A stretch of 64,000 nt of DNA from Cheilinus undulatus (Eukaryota; Chordata; Actinopteri; Labriformes; Labridae): NCBI RefSeq assembly GCF_018320785.1, contig NC_054865.1:12373579-12437578 (forward strand), given 5' to 3'. A program made the position numbers and the translations under genes. The notes beneath the pieces were generated by a model that was given only the letters and a program-made list of their open reading frames with translations, was not told the DNA's origin and did not search any database. How positions within the stretch are numbered: the first letter of the stretch is position 1; each line of letters opens with the position of its first letter. This document shows, piece after piece, positions 24,201 to 36,728 of the stretch.

Positions 24201-27200
24201 GTCAGCAGAGGCAAAAATAGTGGCATCAACCGCTTGATATTGCAAGGTGCAGATTACTTTTGATTTGTTCACTGAGAAGCAAGGTTATAACAGTTTGGGA
24301 TTTTCCATTAGTTTGATCTCTATTTCATTTTCATTTTTTTCTATTTCAGCTAAGTTTTAATTAGTTTTTACCGCTGGTTCATAAGTTTAGTTTAGTTTTA
24401 ATTTTGTAAAAATGCTTTGATTTTGTTTAGTTTTTATTAGTTTCATTGTTAATTTTAGTTTTTCATTTTTTAGTTTACAAATGACCCAGAAATAGTACAA
24501 TTTTACAATTTTTTAATGTATTCAAGTAGCTTAGACTACTTTTCATCTCTTATTTTATTTATTCATAATAAATGTTTTTATCCAGCTCAAGACCTAAACT
24601 GACCACATATTTTTGTTCACAACTGTATTTTGTTTTAATGAATTTTGTGGGTACACAATACGGTTTTAGTGTTTTGTTTTTTTGTATACTCCAATGTATT
24701 TTTAGTTTCAGTTAACTGCAATGACTTTTATGATTGAATTGAATTGAATTTATTTAGTTTTGGTTATCTACAATAATCTTTCTGAGATGTCTGTAAATGG
24801 GAAAACTATGGTGCACCTCTTGAGCAGAACAGATTTATTTAATTGAATGAAAATTTAAGGCATTGTTTTGGACCATCATTTAATCACCATCAACACACTA
24901 CCACTGACAGCCCTAACAAGAATAAAAAAACATTAGAAACACTTAAAAATGTGTTTATCAAACTTTTAGAAATGTGTTTGTGGTTGTTTTTACTCTTTAT
25001 ATTCTATTGTTTTTTTTCTAACTTTGTTTGATTCTCTCTGTTTTACTTGGCACTGATAGTTACTAAATGTGCCATGTTAATATTGTTAAGGACCAAAACA
25101 TTGCTGTATTAGATAACTGTGCCCTAAAGTTACCTAAGTCGCCCCGAGCAGATCAGTCCAAGTAGGCTGTGAGCTAAAAATACATGTGTGTATTTAGAAG
25201 CTTATACTGTTGTGTAAAGTGAAGGTGTTTATTTAAAGGAAAGCTCCCACTCAGACGGTCCACTCCTCACTAATTCTCTGCCCGGGAACATGGGCCGTAA
25301 GCCTTGTGACCGGGTCACTGCAATAATCTGTCTTGAGAGGATTTTTGTGTTATGAAATGTGATATTTTTGACAAGCTGAGACAGATATATCCAACTCCAG
25401 TTTGGTTTAAGGACTTTTTCCAGTCTACATTCTAATATCAATTCGTAGAGAAGCAATTTTAATGACAAACAGCTGTTTGTGCAAAGATTTGACTCACCCT
25501 GATGATCCTCTTCACCTCGTGCCTGTCCAGCTTTCCATTTCCATCCTTGTCGTACATTTTAAACGACCATTTGAGTCGATCCTCGAGGTTCCCACGTAAG
25601 ATCAGGTGGAGAGCAGCGACATACTCGAGGAAATCAAGCGCGTTATCCTGTGAGAAAATGACACAGGGACATGAGTGTTTAATAAATGCTTAAAATGATT
25701 TCCATCAGAAGAAAATGATGCTTCTTTTAGGGGAAAATGGAGCTTGTTACACTTGACATATTGACTCTCTCTGTTTCTTTACCAGGTCTTGAGGAAGTAA
25801 AATTTAACATACTGAACTTAAATCTGTCTGGAGTTTATCCTATCCATCTTAACATGGTCGATAGATGACATGTTTTTTTTAGGTTGATTTCTTTATGAGT
25901 CTGATGAGGCTGTTAAATTGCTTCTTTTTTAGAAAAATAGCCTTAATCTGACTCATCACATGCACATTCATAAGGAAAATTGTTGGAAAACCTTTAAAAA
26001 ATTGCTGCAATCAGTGACAAGAAAACCAACTGAGTGTTTTTAGCACAGTTACCACCTTTAATAAAGTGAAAGACAGTTCCAAATGATTAACCTGAGATAG
26101 AAAAAAAACTTATTAGTCAATGGTTTGTAACCAAGTGAAGCATTTTTTTTAAAGTGAGCATTTTTAAATGGAAACTAAGACATGCTACACCTGAACTCAG
26201 CTCTGTGGTCAGGTGTAACACTATTCAAAGATTTGCAGGGTACTACAAACATTCAGTTTATTATTTTAACAAGTGCTTTCCTCATATGGCTTCCAAATTC
26301 TGCAGGCCAGGTTGCACAAGGAAGCCATAAAGAGTGTTATCAGTGTAGTTAAACTGTAGTTTCATGTATGGATTAAATATTACTTAAAAATTTCAGTTTT
26401 ATCGTTGTATTTGTCAAGTTAAAGATTTAATACAGGTTTGGATAAAATCAAATGCAACACTCCGATGACTTTAAAGTTCACAGAAAGTTGATGGACAAGA
26501 GCAATTTACAGGATCATAAACCTCCAATAAGTAGGGATTAGCACTAAGATTGTTGTGTAACCAGAATTTGAAACCTTAACAAGAGCTTACAAGTAAAAAT
26601 CAAGTATCAGTACTTGTTTTAATAAAACAATAACAATTACAAAAATCTGAATAATGAATACCCAATACCCAAATATTGGGTTTTTGTTGTTTGCAGATGG
26701 TAAAATGGTAGCACATTTCTGTGCTACATATGGACAAATTCTGTGGAGAAATTTCAGCTTGTTTTGTTTGCACAAGCCAAAAGCTGCAGAAGTTTTTGTG
26801 CAATTTAGACATTATGCAGGAGTTTTCTCAGTTTTTTTGATTGATTCTTTTCTCTTCTATGCACATGTTTTACCTGATTTATTACCTGCACACTGTCTGA
26901 GCTGCTAAGTGCATCAGCAGTGTTTCACTGACTTTTCAGTACTTGTGCACAGTCTGATTTGCACAATACTTTTGGAATATTTTTGCAGTGTTTAAGTACC
27001 TGCACATTTTTTAAATTGCACACACTTTTTCAATTTTTTGGCATTCTTTTGGCAATTTTCCAGTACCTTAACAATGCCTTAATTACACAAATACTTTAAG
27101 CAAAGTTTCAGCAAAATTTCAATACCTACATACTGTCAACATTTCTGTTTAAGTATTTGTACAATTCAGACAGTGTGCATGTTTTTTGCCGGCAGCTTTT

Positions 27201-27766
27201 GATTAATTCCTCTCCCTGCACCTATTTTATCTTTGTTTGCACCTGCACATTGCTGAAATTGCCCATATTTTGTACCAAGGCAATATTTCATTACCAAAGT
27301 ATACATGCAGTTTAGACTGCATGCTCTTCGTCACACCTGTCTTATGACATACATTTATTTTGTTTACTACTTGGAGTTATCAGCCAACCTTTCAATAAAA
27401 AATCAAGACTGTATTTTGTTATTTACCCATGGCATCTAAATGTGTCAAAAGCATTTGAGTTGTGAATATTTTGGCAGTCCTAATCCATACAACTGATAAA
27501 AGTTAAGGATCATGAAGCATTTATCTCTACATTACTCTGCTTTAAAGAAAAAGACAGCTGTTGCTGGTTACCTTATTTGTGTCGAAGGACCGGAATATCG
27601 TCTCCATGTATAGGGACTCCTCTTCGGACGTGCTCGGCACCCCGAAGATCCTCTTGAACTCATGCAGGTGTAGGGCTCCGCTTGGACACTCCTTCATGAA
27701 AACGATGCACAGCTCCTGAATCTGAGCCAAATCCATCTCCTCGTTGTGACTTTCCTCTTGCCCCAT
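21280..27766 (-). CDS. Guanylate cyclase activator family EF-hand protein (GCAP/GCIP-like), copy 2
   Basis: Four coding exons: 27766-27572, 25647-25498, 23164-23068 and 21401-21280, with stop at 21280-21282. GT/AG introns join in frame at the same places as in copy 1, giving 187 aa. I chose the ATG at 27764-27766 because it makes MGQEES, a myristoylation start, like copy 1. EF1 is the degenerate ECPSG form, EF2 is [14 protein letters not shown]3 is [12 protein letters not shown] and EF4 is DQNKDGQITLSE, so three calcium sites look usable. EF2 has Asn where Gly is usual at loop position 6. The position of GCAP1 Trp21 is Leu or Cys, while the Met of GCAP1 M26 is kept (VFMKECPSG). The family controls membrane guanylate cyclases of photoreceptors by calcium. 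Whether this copy activates or inhibits cannot be told from sequence. It lies head-to-tail upstream of copy 1. Confidence 0.9.
24285..24760 (-). repeat. Dispersed AT-rich repeat, copy 2
   Basis: Built of TTTTAGTTTAGTTTTAATTT-like words. Its left part is the inverted counterpart of 18870-19060 (GGGATTTTCCATTAG, AAAATGCTTTGATTTTG). It lies in the first intron's neighbour region of the second GCAP-family gene, between exons 3 and 2. Confidence 0.5.
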
Positions 27767-27946
27767 GGCTGTTTGAGTCCTTTGAGTGAAAGAAAAAACT
27801 CCTGAAGTGAAGTTTAATTTCACTTTTCAGACAGAGTGCAGGTCACTAAGGCATCTGCGACCACACTCCAATCAAACTAACAAGCTTTGAGAAGAGTTCA
27901 GCCTCTCCCCGTCCAAGCAGAGCTGAGAAGTTATTAATAGGTTGAT

Positions 27947-27966
27947 CTGATTAGCTCCCTAATCCC
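27947..27966 (-). promoter_or_regulatory. Candidate OTX/CRX site upstream of the second GCAP-family gene
   Basis: TAATCC at 27960-27965 reads GGGATTAG on the gene strand, a full OTX/CRX photoreceptor consensus. It lies about 195 bases before the ATG, and a second GATTAG-type word lies next to it. Single short motifs occur by chance, so only the position supports it. Confidence 0.35.
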
Positions 27967-28679
27967 TTGATCTTTAGCCCTCAAACCGAGGCCCAGGCAG
28001 CTCTGAGTATCTGGAAACACTGGCTCTACAAAGTGCCAACTACTGTGCCAACACTGGTATCAACTTAATCAGTAGTAGTCAATTAAATCAACAGGATCCA
28101 AATTACATTACACTCAACATTTGGATGTCATCCTAGAAAGCTTTTCTTCTGTGGAGCTCCAAAACCAACAAAAGAAAGTACAAGACTTGAAGACCAACAC
28201 ATAAACAGATCACAGCATTCTCCAGTTTATTTTATCCTTCTTTTCTTTTGCATTCATGTTTCCCCCAAGCACCTCTCTGATGTTAAAGATGCTGATATGT
28301 TACTGAGATAGGAGGTACCATGTGAGTCAGAGGCAGGGATTGGTGGAGGTCCTAAGACTGTGTGGTTACTATTTTTATCTAGAAGGTGTTACAGAAACAC
28401 ATATAGCACAGGTTTATTTCCTTTTAAAGCAAATCTGTAACCAATGTTGCTTTTTCAGGCTGTGGGCCTACAGAATTCATGGTGATAACAAAAATGTGCT
28501 ATTTCATTTCTATGTTTGTTTTTATTTATCAGTACTCTGTTGTGGACAACTATGTGTTAGCAACAACTGTAAAGAATATTAATGTGATTATGAATTGTTT
28601 TGCATCATATCCTGTCTTTTGCACCTGTGCACGGTGTTTCATCATAGCCTATTGTTGCAGTGTCACAGCTGTTATATAG

Positions 28680-28865
28680 TATCGTATCCTCCTCGTATTG
28701 TTTCATTCTATACTACATACTGTCCTTTCCTGTGATGACTTTGGAGTGCTGGTCATGTTGTTCATATTGCACCGTCTTTCATCATATTGTGTTGTACCAG
28801 TTGTGTGATTGGTAAAGCCTATTGTAATATACTGCGTTGTTCAGTATCATATCTTATCATGGTAT
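28680..28865. repeat. Degenerate TATCRTAT-type low-complexity DNA
   Basis: Many loosely repeated words such as GTATCGTATC and ATCATAT. Similar DNA occurs at about 30170-30530. It looks like a decayed microsatellite. No gene is present. Confidence 0.5.
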
Positions 28866-28870
28866 GTCCT

Positions 28871-29275
28871 AAGGGTGGGAATCACGAGTGGCCCCATGAT
28901 AGGATATTATTATCACAATACTTGGGTCACAATTCTATATTATTGCAATTTTAAACATTTTGCAATACAGTGAGTATTGCATACAACAAACATGGCAGCA
29001 CCAGGTGAAGGACATTAGGAATGCCAGCACATGAGCTTTGCACGACGTGCTACATGAAAATAAAATACTGTGGAAATATGGCAAACACGAGGGCAAGACT
29101 AAACCTAAATCAGCTAAAAAGCTGAAACAAATTTGTATAGATGGCAATATATTGCACTATCTTGTATTGCATTACTCACTGTGTTGCAAAATGTTTAAAA
29201 TCGCAATAATATCGAATCCTGACCCAAGTATTGTGATAATATCTTATCGTGGGGCCACTAGTGATTCCCACCCCT
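28871..29275. mobile_element. Palindromic MITE
   Basis: The left arm (AAGGGTGGGAATCACGAGTG, then TACTTGGGTCACAATTCTAT) is mirrored by the right arm (GACCCAAGTATTGTGATAAT to CACTAGTGATTCCCACCCCT). The arms are about 110 bases each with a core of about 180 bases. The core contains a short Lys-rich plus-strand frame (HEGKTKPKSAKKLKQICIDG), possibly left from a transposase. No target duplication could be fixed. Confidence 0.65.
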
Positions 29276-32200
29276 ACCTACTAGCATCTAGCATTGTCTA
29301 GTTAAGAGTCTTGAGGAGTCTTGTACTGTGCTAAGAGGCAAGCTGAGTCCCTGTAACATATAAAAACTCCTAATTTTGTCACAAACATTCTTTTATTGAG
29401 ACGGTAATATACTATCAACCGAATAAACCTTGTGGGGTTAGTGACTGAGAGATGATTTTGAATGAGCCTGTTCTACAAAAAACAGCTATTTTAAGTGTAG
29501 CTAGCTCCTGGTTGAGTGCCAGTTTCTCTTCCTCCATCATTTGTTTTTATTTAATCCACATTTAAAAAGTCAAACTGGTACCAAACGAAAAGCCGTTTGG
29601 AAGCCAATCCACCAGCTCTGCTCTGGACAGGCATCGGCTGGGAAACAGTATTTACAAAAAGTATATTTACACATTTATTTACAAACTAAAAAACAACAAA
29701 TCTATCAGAATCTTCTGTCTTAGACATAAAAGTATCAGGCCCAAAAAGGTCACACAGATCAAATAACAAATACACAGACTGGTTTGTTTTAAGTGGTTGG
29801 TGGAGGGGAGAGCAGATGAGGTTTTAAAACTGTGATGTAAGGCAAGAGCCAATTAGGAAGCAGTGCGGTAAACTAGCCAATCATATCCAGCACATGCATC
29901 AACACCTGATTCCCAGACTCAACCCCTGTAACACAGACACACTTACTGACACCCACCAACACACTGTATGAAGGGTGAGGGGCTGCTCACTTCACAAATA
30001 AACATCAGTCTTCAAAAATCTTTTTTGGAATATTAATGTCTTAGAAGGCACTAAAGTTTTAGGTCAGAACTATTTTAGACACCAGTACCGACATCAGTAT
30101 CTTCAAAAGCTATTTTGTAAATGTTGACATATCAGATATTGACAAAAAACCAATGTCATGCATGCATCTCTATCATATCAGAATGACAGTTGTTACAATG
30201 TACTGCACTGTATCATATACATAGGTATTGTACATGGTATTGTATTCTATATTATGTATTAATGTATGAAACTTTAAGATCCCATTTGATGTTGTAGAAT
30301 AATGAATGAACTTGTATTTTAAGGTGCTGTTTTATATCAAGTGTTAGTGTCACATTAGTTACAATATATTGTATCAGTAGATGATGTCATTCCCTATCAC
30401 ATAACATACAATATGTTTCATCAAAATATATCAGACCGTATCTTATTGTCAGATCACTTTATGTCATATTGTCATATCACACTGTATTGTATAATAGTTT
30501 CATATATCATATCATTTTGAAATAATCTTTTTTAGTTGCATTTTTGTCTTAAAGTCTCCAAACAATAAAAGTTCCTCAGCAGACACCTTTACCTGAATGT
30601 TTTCCACATGAACACCTCTCTCTCTCTTCGCTTGTCAGATGGCGTCTGTCATGGAGCGATGGGATTTATGAGTTGAGCTGCCCCCTGCTGGCTTTTGAAA
30701 TCAGTGCAGGTTTATTAGCTCCCTAACTATAACCTAGGATTATTCTTCTTTTAGCCTGGGACCCAGGGCATATGTAAAGGCCACCCATAAGGAAGAAAAA
30801 GGGGAAAGATCTTTGGGACCATGCTACCATTAAGGGGTTAGTAATTGTTTATGCTAAGGATGACCAAATGTTATTTTTGAGACTAATTAGGCCACAAACA
30901 CACACATTTTATTGCTACCTGTTTCAAAATACCAATGCTATTTTTCTCATATTGGTGAGGTGTTTTTTGTTTGTTTTGTTTATTCATAAAATAATTGGCA
31001 GGAAAATTGAACTTCACTGTGAGGCCAGTATTGTTGGACATTGTATTCATGTCAGATCTGCAATAAACTTTCATTTAAAGTTGACTGCACCAGGAAAAGG
31101 AGGCATCGTCAGCCAGGGGATTAAGGCAAACGCTACTGATTCAACATGCAATGTCATGAAAAGGCCACTGTGGGGGGCTCATTCATAGGGCATTTCATAG
31201 GCCCAGCTTTGCCCACAGGCAGGCCTGCTCTTTGCCTACACATTGAACTTCTGTGGCTCAGCTCTAACAACCAATAATAAAGCACATTTTTAATTCTCTT
31301 CTTTGCAAGGTCTAAAGTCTGGGGAAGAGTGTGTTCATGATGATCAGAGGATGTGGTAGAAAGATGGACAAACATCGACAAGCTTGTTCCATACAAACAG
31401 GATTCACAGCAGACCATCTCCACAGACGCTCACACGCAGACAGTTAGATCGATTATACCAACAATTACCAGCCAACTGTACCTGGTTTTCAACTAGAATA
31501 GACAAAACAGAATGTCAATGAACTATTAAACACATATCACTGTTATTCACGCAATAGAGAATATATTCTTGTGTCCAGTACAGAAAACAATAACATAAAT
31601 GTGGGCGGCACACGTTTATTTGATGATGAACACATACAGTATATTTGCATAAATCCTGCATAAACTTTTTTTCTTTATGCATACATTTTCACTGGACCTA
31701 TGATTGTTTCTGATGTTGTAGGACATGAAGGGTAAAAGTAACAGAAATGACAGAAGTAGTGAAATGATAAATACTAGACTGAAGATTTCAGCATTAGTTC
31801 TTTAAAGGGTGAGTAATAAAGAGTAAAAGATAGACATGGATATGATAGAAGTGAAGGTGATGAAAACACATGGATAAAAACATGAACATATGAAAATGAT
31901 TTGATTACTGATTGACTTAATTCATTTGAAGTTGATTTTGGGCTTTAATAAACACAGTGACAAATGTAATTATTTTAAATGTCTTTCATTCATTATTTAC
32001 CAGTAACTTAATTTAGCATTTAAAGGAAGAGTCAGTAACTGTGACAAAAGTGATGATAAAAATTGAAGGCAATGAAATGGATGTGGTTTGTCTTTTTAAG
32101 TATCAAAATGCATGTGAATTAAAATATTAAGTGATGAAATTTTTTGTGAAATAAAAAAAAGTAACAATCCTGCAACTTGATCATTTTTTGTCATTTACAA

Positions 32201-32876
32201 CATGTAGTTTGTGTTAATTACACAAAAAAGACTTTGCTTCCAACTCTTGAATTGGTGTCTGAACTGCCACAAGGAGGCGCTGTGCATTTTTAAAGAGGTA
32301 GTGTGAACACTAACATTTTTTCCAGCTGTACACTGTGGTGTCTGACTGAACTATGATAAAACACATCAATTCTGGTGTTATTTCTGACTTTTGCACCAAA
32401 CTGATAAAAATCTGCATTTTACAGCTTTTAATTAGCTCAAACGGACATCTGCTTTGAAAACTTTTTTGAAAAGGCGTAGAATCTTACCATCTGTGGGTTT
32501 CTACGTCACAAACTTTACATAAAAGGTAGAATGTTACCGCCTCTAACTGACTTTACCATTCAGAGACCGCTCCTATTCTCTCCTGCACCTGCACTGCCTC
32601 TGCTCTGACTTTAGTAACGCCGGGGCTGGAGCCAACAGCCCAAACAGGTCAGGTAGTGTCCAGGACTGTTAAGTGGTATATAGTGGGACAAAGGGGGTGC
32701 TCTGTCAGGAGGAAAAAGTTGTTGTTATCACTGTAGTGGAGAGAAGAATAAGTTGTGTCATTAAAAGTATGTTGAACGAAAAGTCATCGTCATAGTTAAC
32801 GAGCTAAAAAGGACCACCACGGTCCACCACCACACTACAGTCTGCTTCAGGGACTCTGGAGAGGAAAACTCTGTGC
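29276..32876. other. Gene-poor stretch between GCAP and pde6h pairs
   Basis: No host gene is recognised in 3.6 kb. It holds decayed TATCATAT-type DNA at about 30170-30530 and otherwise unremarkable AT-rich sequence. The frames at 30868 and 31154 show no domain or codon pattern that I trust. Confidence 0.35.
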
Positions 32877-33749
32877 TAGAGATGGGTGATACCAATTTTT
32901 TTAATTCGATACCAATACAGATTCTTTTCAATGTAATTTTATCGATACTGATACCGATACCGATACTTTTGAAGAAAAAATAAAATCTTGAACTCGCAAA
33001 CTTTCAAAAGGTACAAATTTCAGGCAAATAAAGAAGTGTATGCATATCATTCAGAAATTCATTAAGGGAGAAACTACAATTAAAATAAAATATTTGTGCA
33101 AGCAGGTAAATATTAAAACAAATTAAATATTTTCATAGCACACACGTGTATATAACATTGAAATATCAACAACATAAAAATGCCTATTTCATTTTTTGTT
33201 TAATTCAGATAGAAGGGCTATATTAGCCACCTATAGCCACTAGTTTCAAGCAAAAATGTAAGAAATACAAGTCATCAATGATTTTCATAGAAATATTTAT
33301 CTTTTTAAGTTTCTACAACTCGGTCTTTATACATTTTATAGTCTGTGGTCTCAGTACTTTTTATGTTTTCTTACAATTTTGAAATTCACTTGAGCGACCA
33401 CATTGAGCAAGAAAGGCAGCCAGGTTCATATCACAGACTATAAAATGAATTCATATGTGAGCGAGTGGAGTTGCTGAAATCTGCTATTTATTAATGATTG
33501 GTCCCCAAAGTCACATGGTACGGCAGGATCGACGTCCGATTGGTGTCCAAATTCCCATGAAACGGACGAGCAGTAAAGCCAAAACAGTCATGAGGAGAGA
33601 GAGGCAGGGAGGCACTTGGAGGAGAAGCGGTGGTGAGACGTGTTGTGTTGTACTCAATTGGTATCAATACTTTGCTAGAAGGATCGATACCAAAAGAGTT
33701 TTAAATAGGCTACCGATATATCGATACTGTAGTAATACTCCCACCACTA
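32877..33749. mobile_element. hAT-type non-autonomous element with perfect 8-base target duplication
   Basis: The ends are TAGAGATGGG and CCCACCACTA, inverted repeats with two mismatches. They are flanked on both sides by CTCTGTGC (32869-32876 and 33750-33757). The 8-base duplication identifies hAT-type insertion. Near both ends are GATACC/ATCGATAC words in inverted arrangement. No transposase domain is seen in its 873 bp. The 130-codon frame at 33494 crosses the right end and is not a gene. Confidence 0.8.
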
Positions 33750-33757
33750 CTCTGTGC

Positions 33758-34427
33758 CACTTTCTGGCAAAGGGACATCACTGTCACTGCCACCTCATCT
33801 GGAAAACCCCGTCCTTTTCCCCTCCCTTCTCTCAGTACCAAACTGCCCACTTTGTCTGCATTTTTTTTATTTTTTTTATTTTCTGAAGTGGGCGGAGTTA
33901 GCACTGAACTGGTGGTTCACTAACACTTTGAAGACTTCTTGGTACCAGTTCATCTCTAAGTTACCTTTTGGGAATTGTAGAGGTGAGAAAATGATGTTGG
34001 CAGGTCATGATAATTACAGTTTCACAAAATTTGCTAGTGGAATAGAAACATGCTCTGTTATTTTCAGAGTTAAGACGATCCAGGATCAGCTGGATGAGTA
34101 GCACACAGGTCAGTCAGAGACACCTCATGCCCTGCAGAGATTCTTTAATCAGACCACAGCTGCTGTCAAAAGGATCCCTGATCATGGGCAGTTGAGAGTA
34201 TTTTTCTGTTTTTCTGACTGTTAAAAAAAATCACTTATTTTGTCACTAGAACTGTGAAATTTTATCAAAGTTTATGTATTTAAGCGTAATTTTTTTCATC
34301 GCTAACACCTTCTTTGGGTTTCAAGGTAAGAAATTGACCTTTGACTTAATATTTAAAGTTTTTCCTACATTAACGGATAGGAAATGCCCTGCAGGCTGTG
34401 CGGACTTGGGATTAAGTTAAAATACCT
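33758..34427. other. Intergenic DNA, nothing recognised
   Basis: No exon or element was identified. A T-rich run lies near 33860. Confidence 0.3.
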
Positions 34428-35190
34428 GTTGTCTCATTTATAGATGTGGCGTACAAACAAAACAGGGACTTAATGTGGCGTACGCCACTTCCAACGCAAA
34501 TTATGGGATTTGTAAAAACAGACCTGAAGGTAAAATGTTTACACCTGTAGGCAAACCCTGACTCATGCATACGAACGTTCTGGAGGCAGAGGGAAACTGT
34601 CGACACACACTGTGAGGTAGTAAATTGAAGCCAAATTGTATAGGAATGGCATTTGAAACAACTTCATTTGATACAAACATATTTTTCTCTAGTCATGTCA
34701 TCGTAAGCAGTTTCATTTCTTTCACAAAAATCTAGAAAGCAACATTTTGCATTTCAATATGAAAATATGTTAATATCTGTATACAAAACTGCCACATATT
34801 TTATTATCAAAGTCTGGCTTTCATTCACCCTGAGCGAAGGTGATCAAACTGTGACTTCATCTTTTGATGTAGAAATCTAAACACCAAGAGCCGTGAATCA
34901 CTGCAGAACATAGCGCCAGTCATGATTTAAAATGTTACCTGCCTGCTCAGCGATTCATAAGGAGCTTTGCGTTGTCTTTTTTAAAGTTGAGTGTAGGGGT
35001 GTAAGGACCGAGCAGGAGGCAGATCTAAATGCACATTTTTCTGCGTTAAATGTGCATCGGCAATGTTTTTAAATCTGATTTTTTTGGGGGGGCATACTCC
35101 AATTTTGGATTCTGGACACATGAAATTCTGATTCTGGACACATGAAATTCTAGTACAGATTCTATGCACTGTTTTATAAATGAGATGCCC
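34428..35190. mobile_element. Non-autonomous DNA element with GTCTCATTTATA ends
   Basis: GTTGTCTCATTTATA at the left and TATAAATGAGATGCCC at the right are inverted. The inside contains GCGTACGCCAC-type words. There is a direct 22-base duplication at about 35106-35150 (ATTCTGGACACATGAAATTC twice). No coding capacity was seen. The target duplication is unresolved. Confidence 0.55.
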
Positions 35191-36442
35191 TGCATTTTTG
35201 TTATACTCATGCATTTTTATAACTTATCACTTTAATAATTCATCACATATACTTTTATAATTTATTTATTGTCAATTTTAACTTTCATAGTAGGAATGCT
35301 TGAATCTTCCATCTAGTATGTGGCCACACCTGTATCTCGAAGGGAATGTGAACTGACAATAAGATTGGTTTAATTCATACTACTACAAAAAACTCACCCG
35401 TGTATAGTTTGCAACTTAATCCAACCTTTTTGCTCTGTATTTCTGGCATTGCAACGATCCTGCAACTTCTAGCAAAATGTCAGCAGACATGCTCCAGTTG
35501 CTGAAGACAACCTGCTTCACCCCATCAAATTAGGGCCCTTAATAATCTCTCTGTAACACTCAGAAGCTACGCATGGTCATCACAGTCACAAACAGCTGCT
35601 AATAAATGCTGAAAAGTAAATAGAATTAGGTTAGAATTTATAATTAAAACTGGAGCTCAGTCTTGATGGGCAGAATGAAAGAGCAAACAACAATGCAGTT
35701 GTTTTGTGCTTTGTTAGTCTTTGCTGTTAAAGCAGGCATTTAAACACAGGTCTCCAAGAGGTTTCACTTATTTTTGGAGGCAGCCTCTAGTGGACACTAG
35801 AGGAACTGCAGATTTCTGCACTTCTTCATTGTCCCTGCTTGATTGATTCTCTGTTTAACAGTCTGAAACTTTCTTTAAATGAAATGAGTTTTGGCCAAAA
35901 TGAAGAACGTTGGACATAGATCTTCATCACATGCGGCAGGTTTTCATACAAACTTTACAATCGGAATAAGTTCCTAAAGTAATCATGATAAATAACACTT
36001 TTTAGTCTTATTTCAATAAGGAAAATAACTTTTTAAATCAGACAAAAAGAAACACTGAAAAAAAATAAAACATATGATTAAAGTCCCTCAAAAGTTGTAC
36101 TTACATGTTTATTAAATTTCTTTTTCACCAAAATAACTTCAGCAGAAACTCTCACAAAATAAACTTGTTGATTATACATGTGAAAATAATTCTTCATCAC
36201 CTCAACATTACCGTACTTTATTTTCTTCTTCTATAACATCCAACATAAACCGAAATATCTACAAAAATCAGAAGTCAGAATCAGAGTTTTTGTCCTCCCA
36301 GTGGGAAATTAAATAAAATTCTGCAACATAAATGCCAGTATTGCCCAGACAGAAGATGTAAATCCTTTTAATGGATGACGGCTCAAGAAAGAAGTTAAAG
36401 AAATGAATGTGCTGAATAAAATAACTTTAAAACAAGCCATTT
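35191..36442. other. Intergenic DNA downstream of pde6h copy 1
   Basis: No gene is recognised. A short block near 35780-35830 (CCTCTAGTGGACACTAGAGG, a near palindrome) resembles the end of a dispersed element. Confidence 0.35.
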
Positions 36443-36448
36443 TTTATT
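36443..36448 (-). other. Candidate polyadenylation signal of pde6h copy 1
   Basis: AATAAA on the minus strand, about 280 bases past the stop codon at 36729-36731. It is the first canonical signal that I find downstream. Confidence 0.5.
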
Positions 36449-36728
36449 CCATCACTGTGACTAGCTGCATTTCGTGTTCTAGTGATCGTGATAGACTGAG
36501 GTAAAGTGTTGGTTTCACATTTGCTTTAATAACAAAAATAGTTTATATACTTTAATATAGTACCTACAGTAAGATAAATAGAGGTATATTTGGGGGTTTA
36601 AACCCTGGTCCTGCACAGATCTATCCCACCGAGATCATTCAACAATTTCTACCAAAGCCTCAAACATTCTTCTCAACCCTGTGAAATAATCAGTGCAGGA
36701 TCAAGGTTTAAACCTTCATCTGACACGT

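Noticed and set aside
33494-33886. 130-codon plus-strand frame
   Set aside because: It runs across the right end and target duplication of a hAT-type element.
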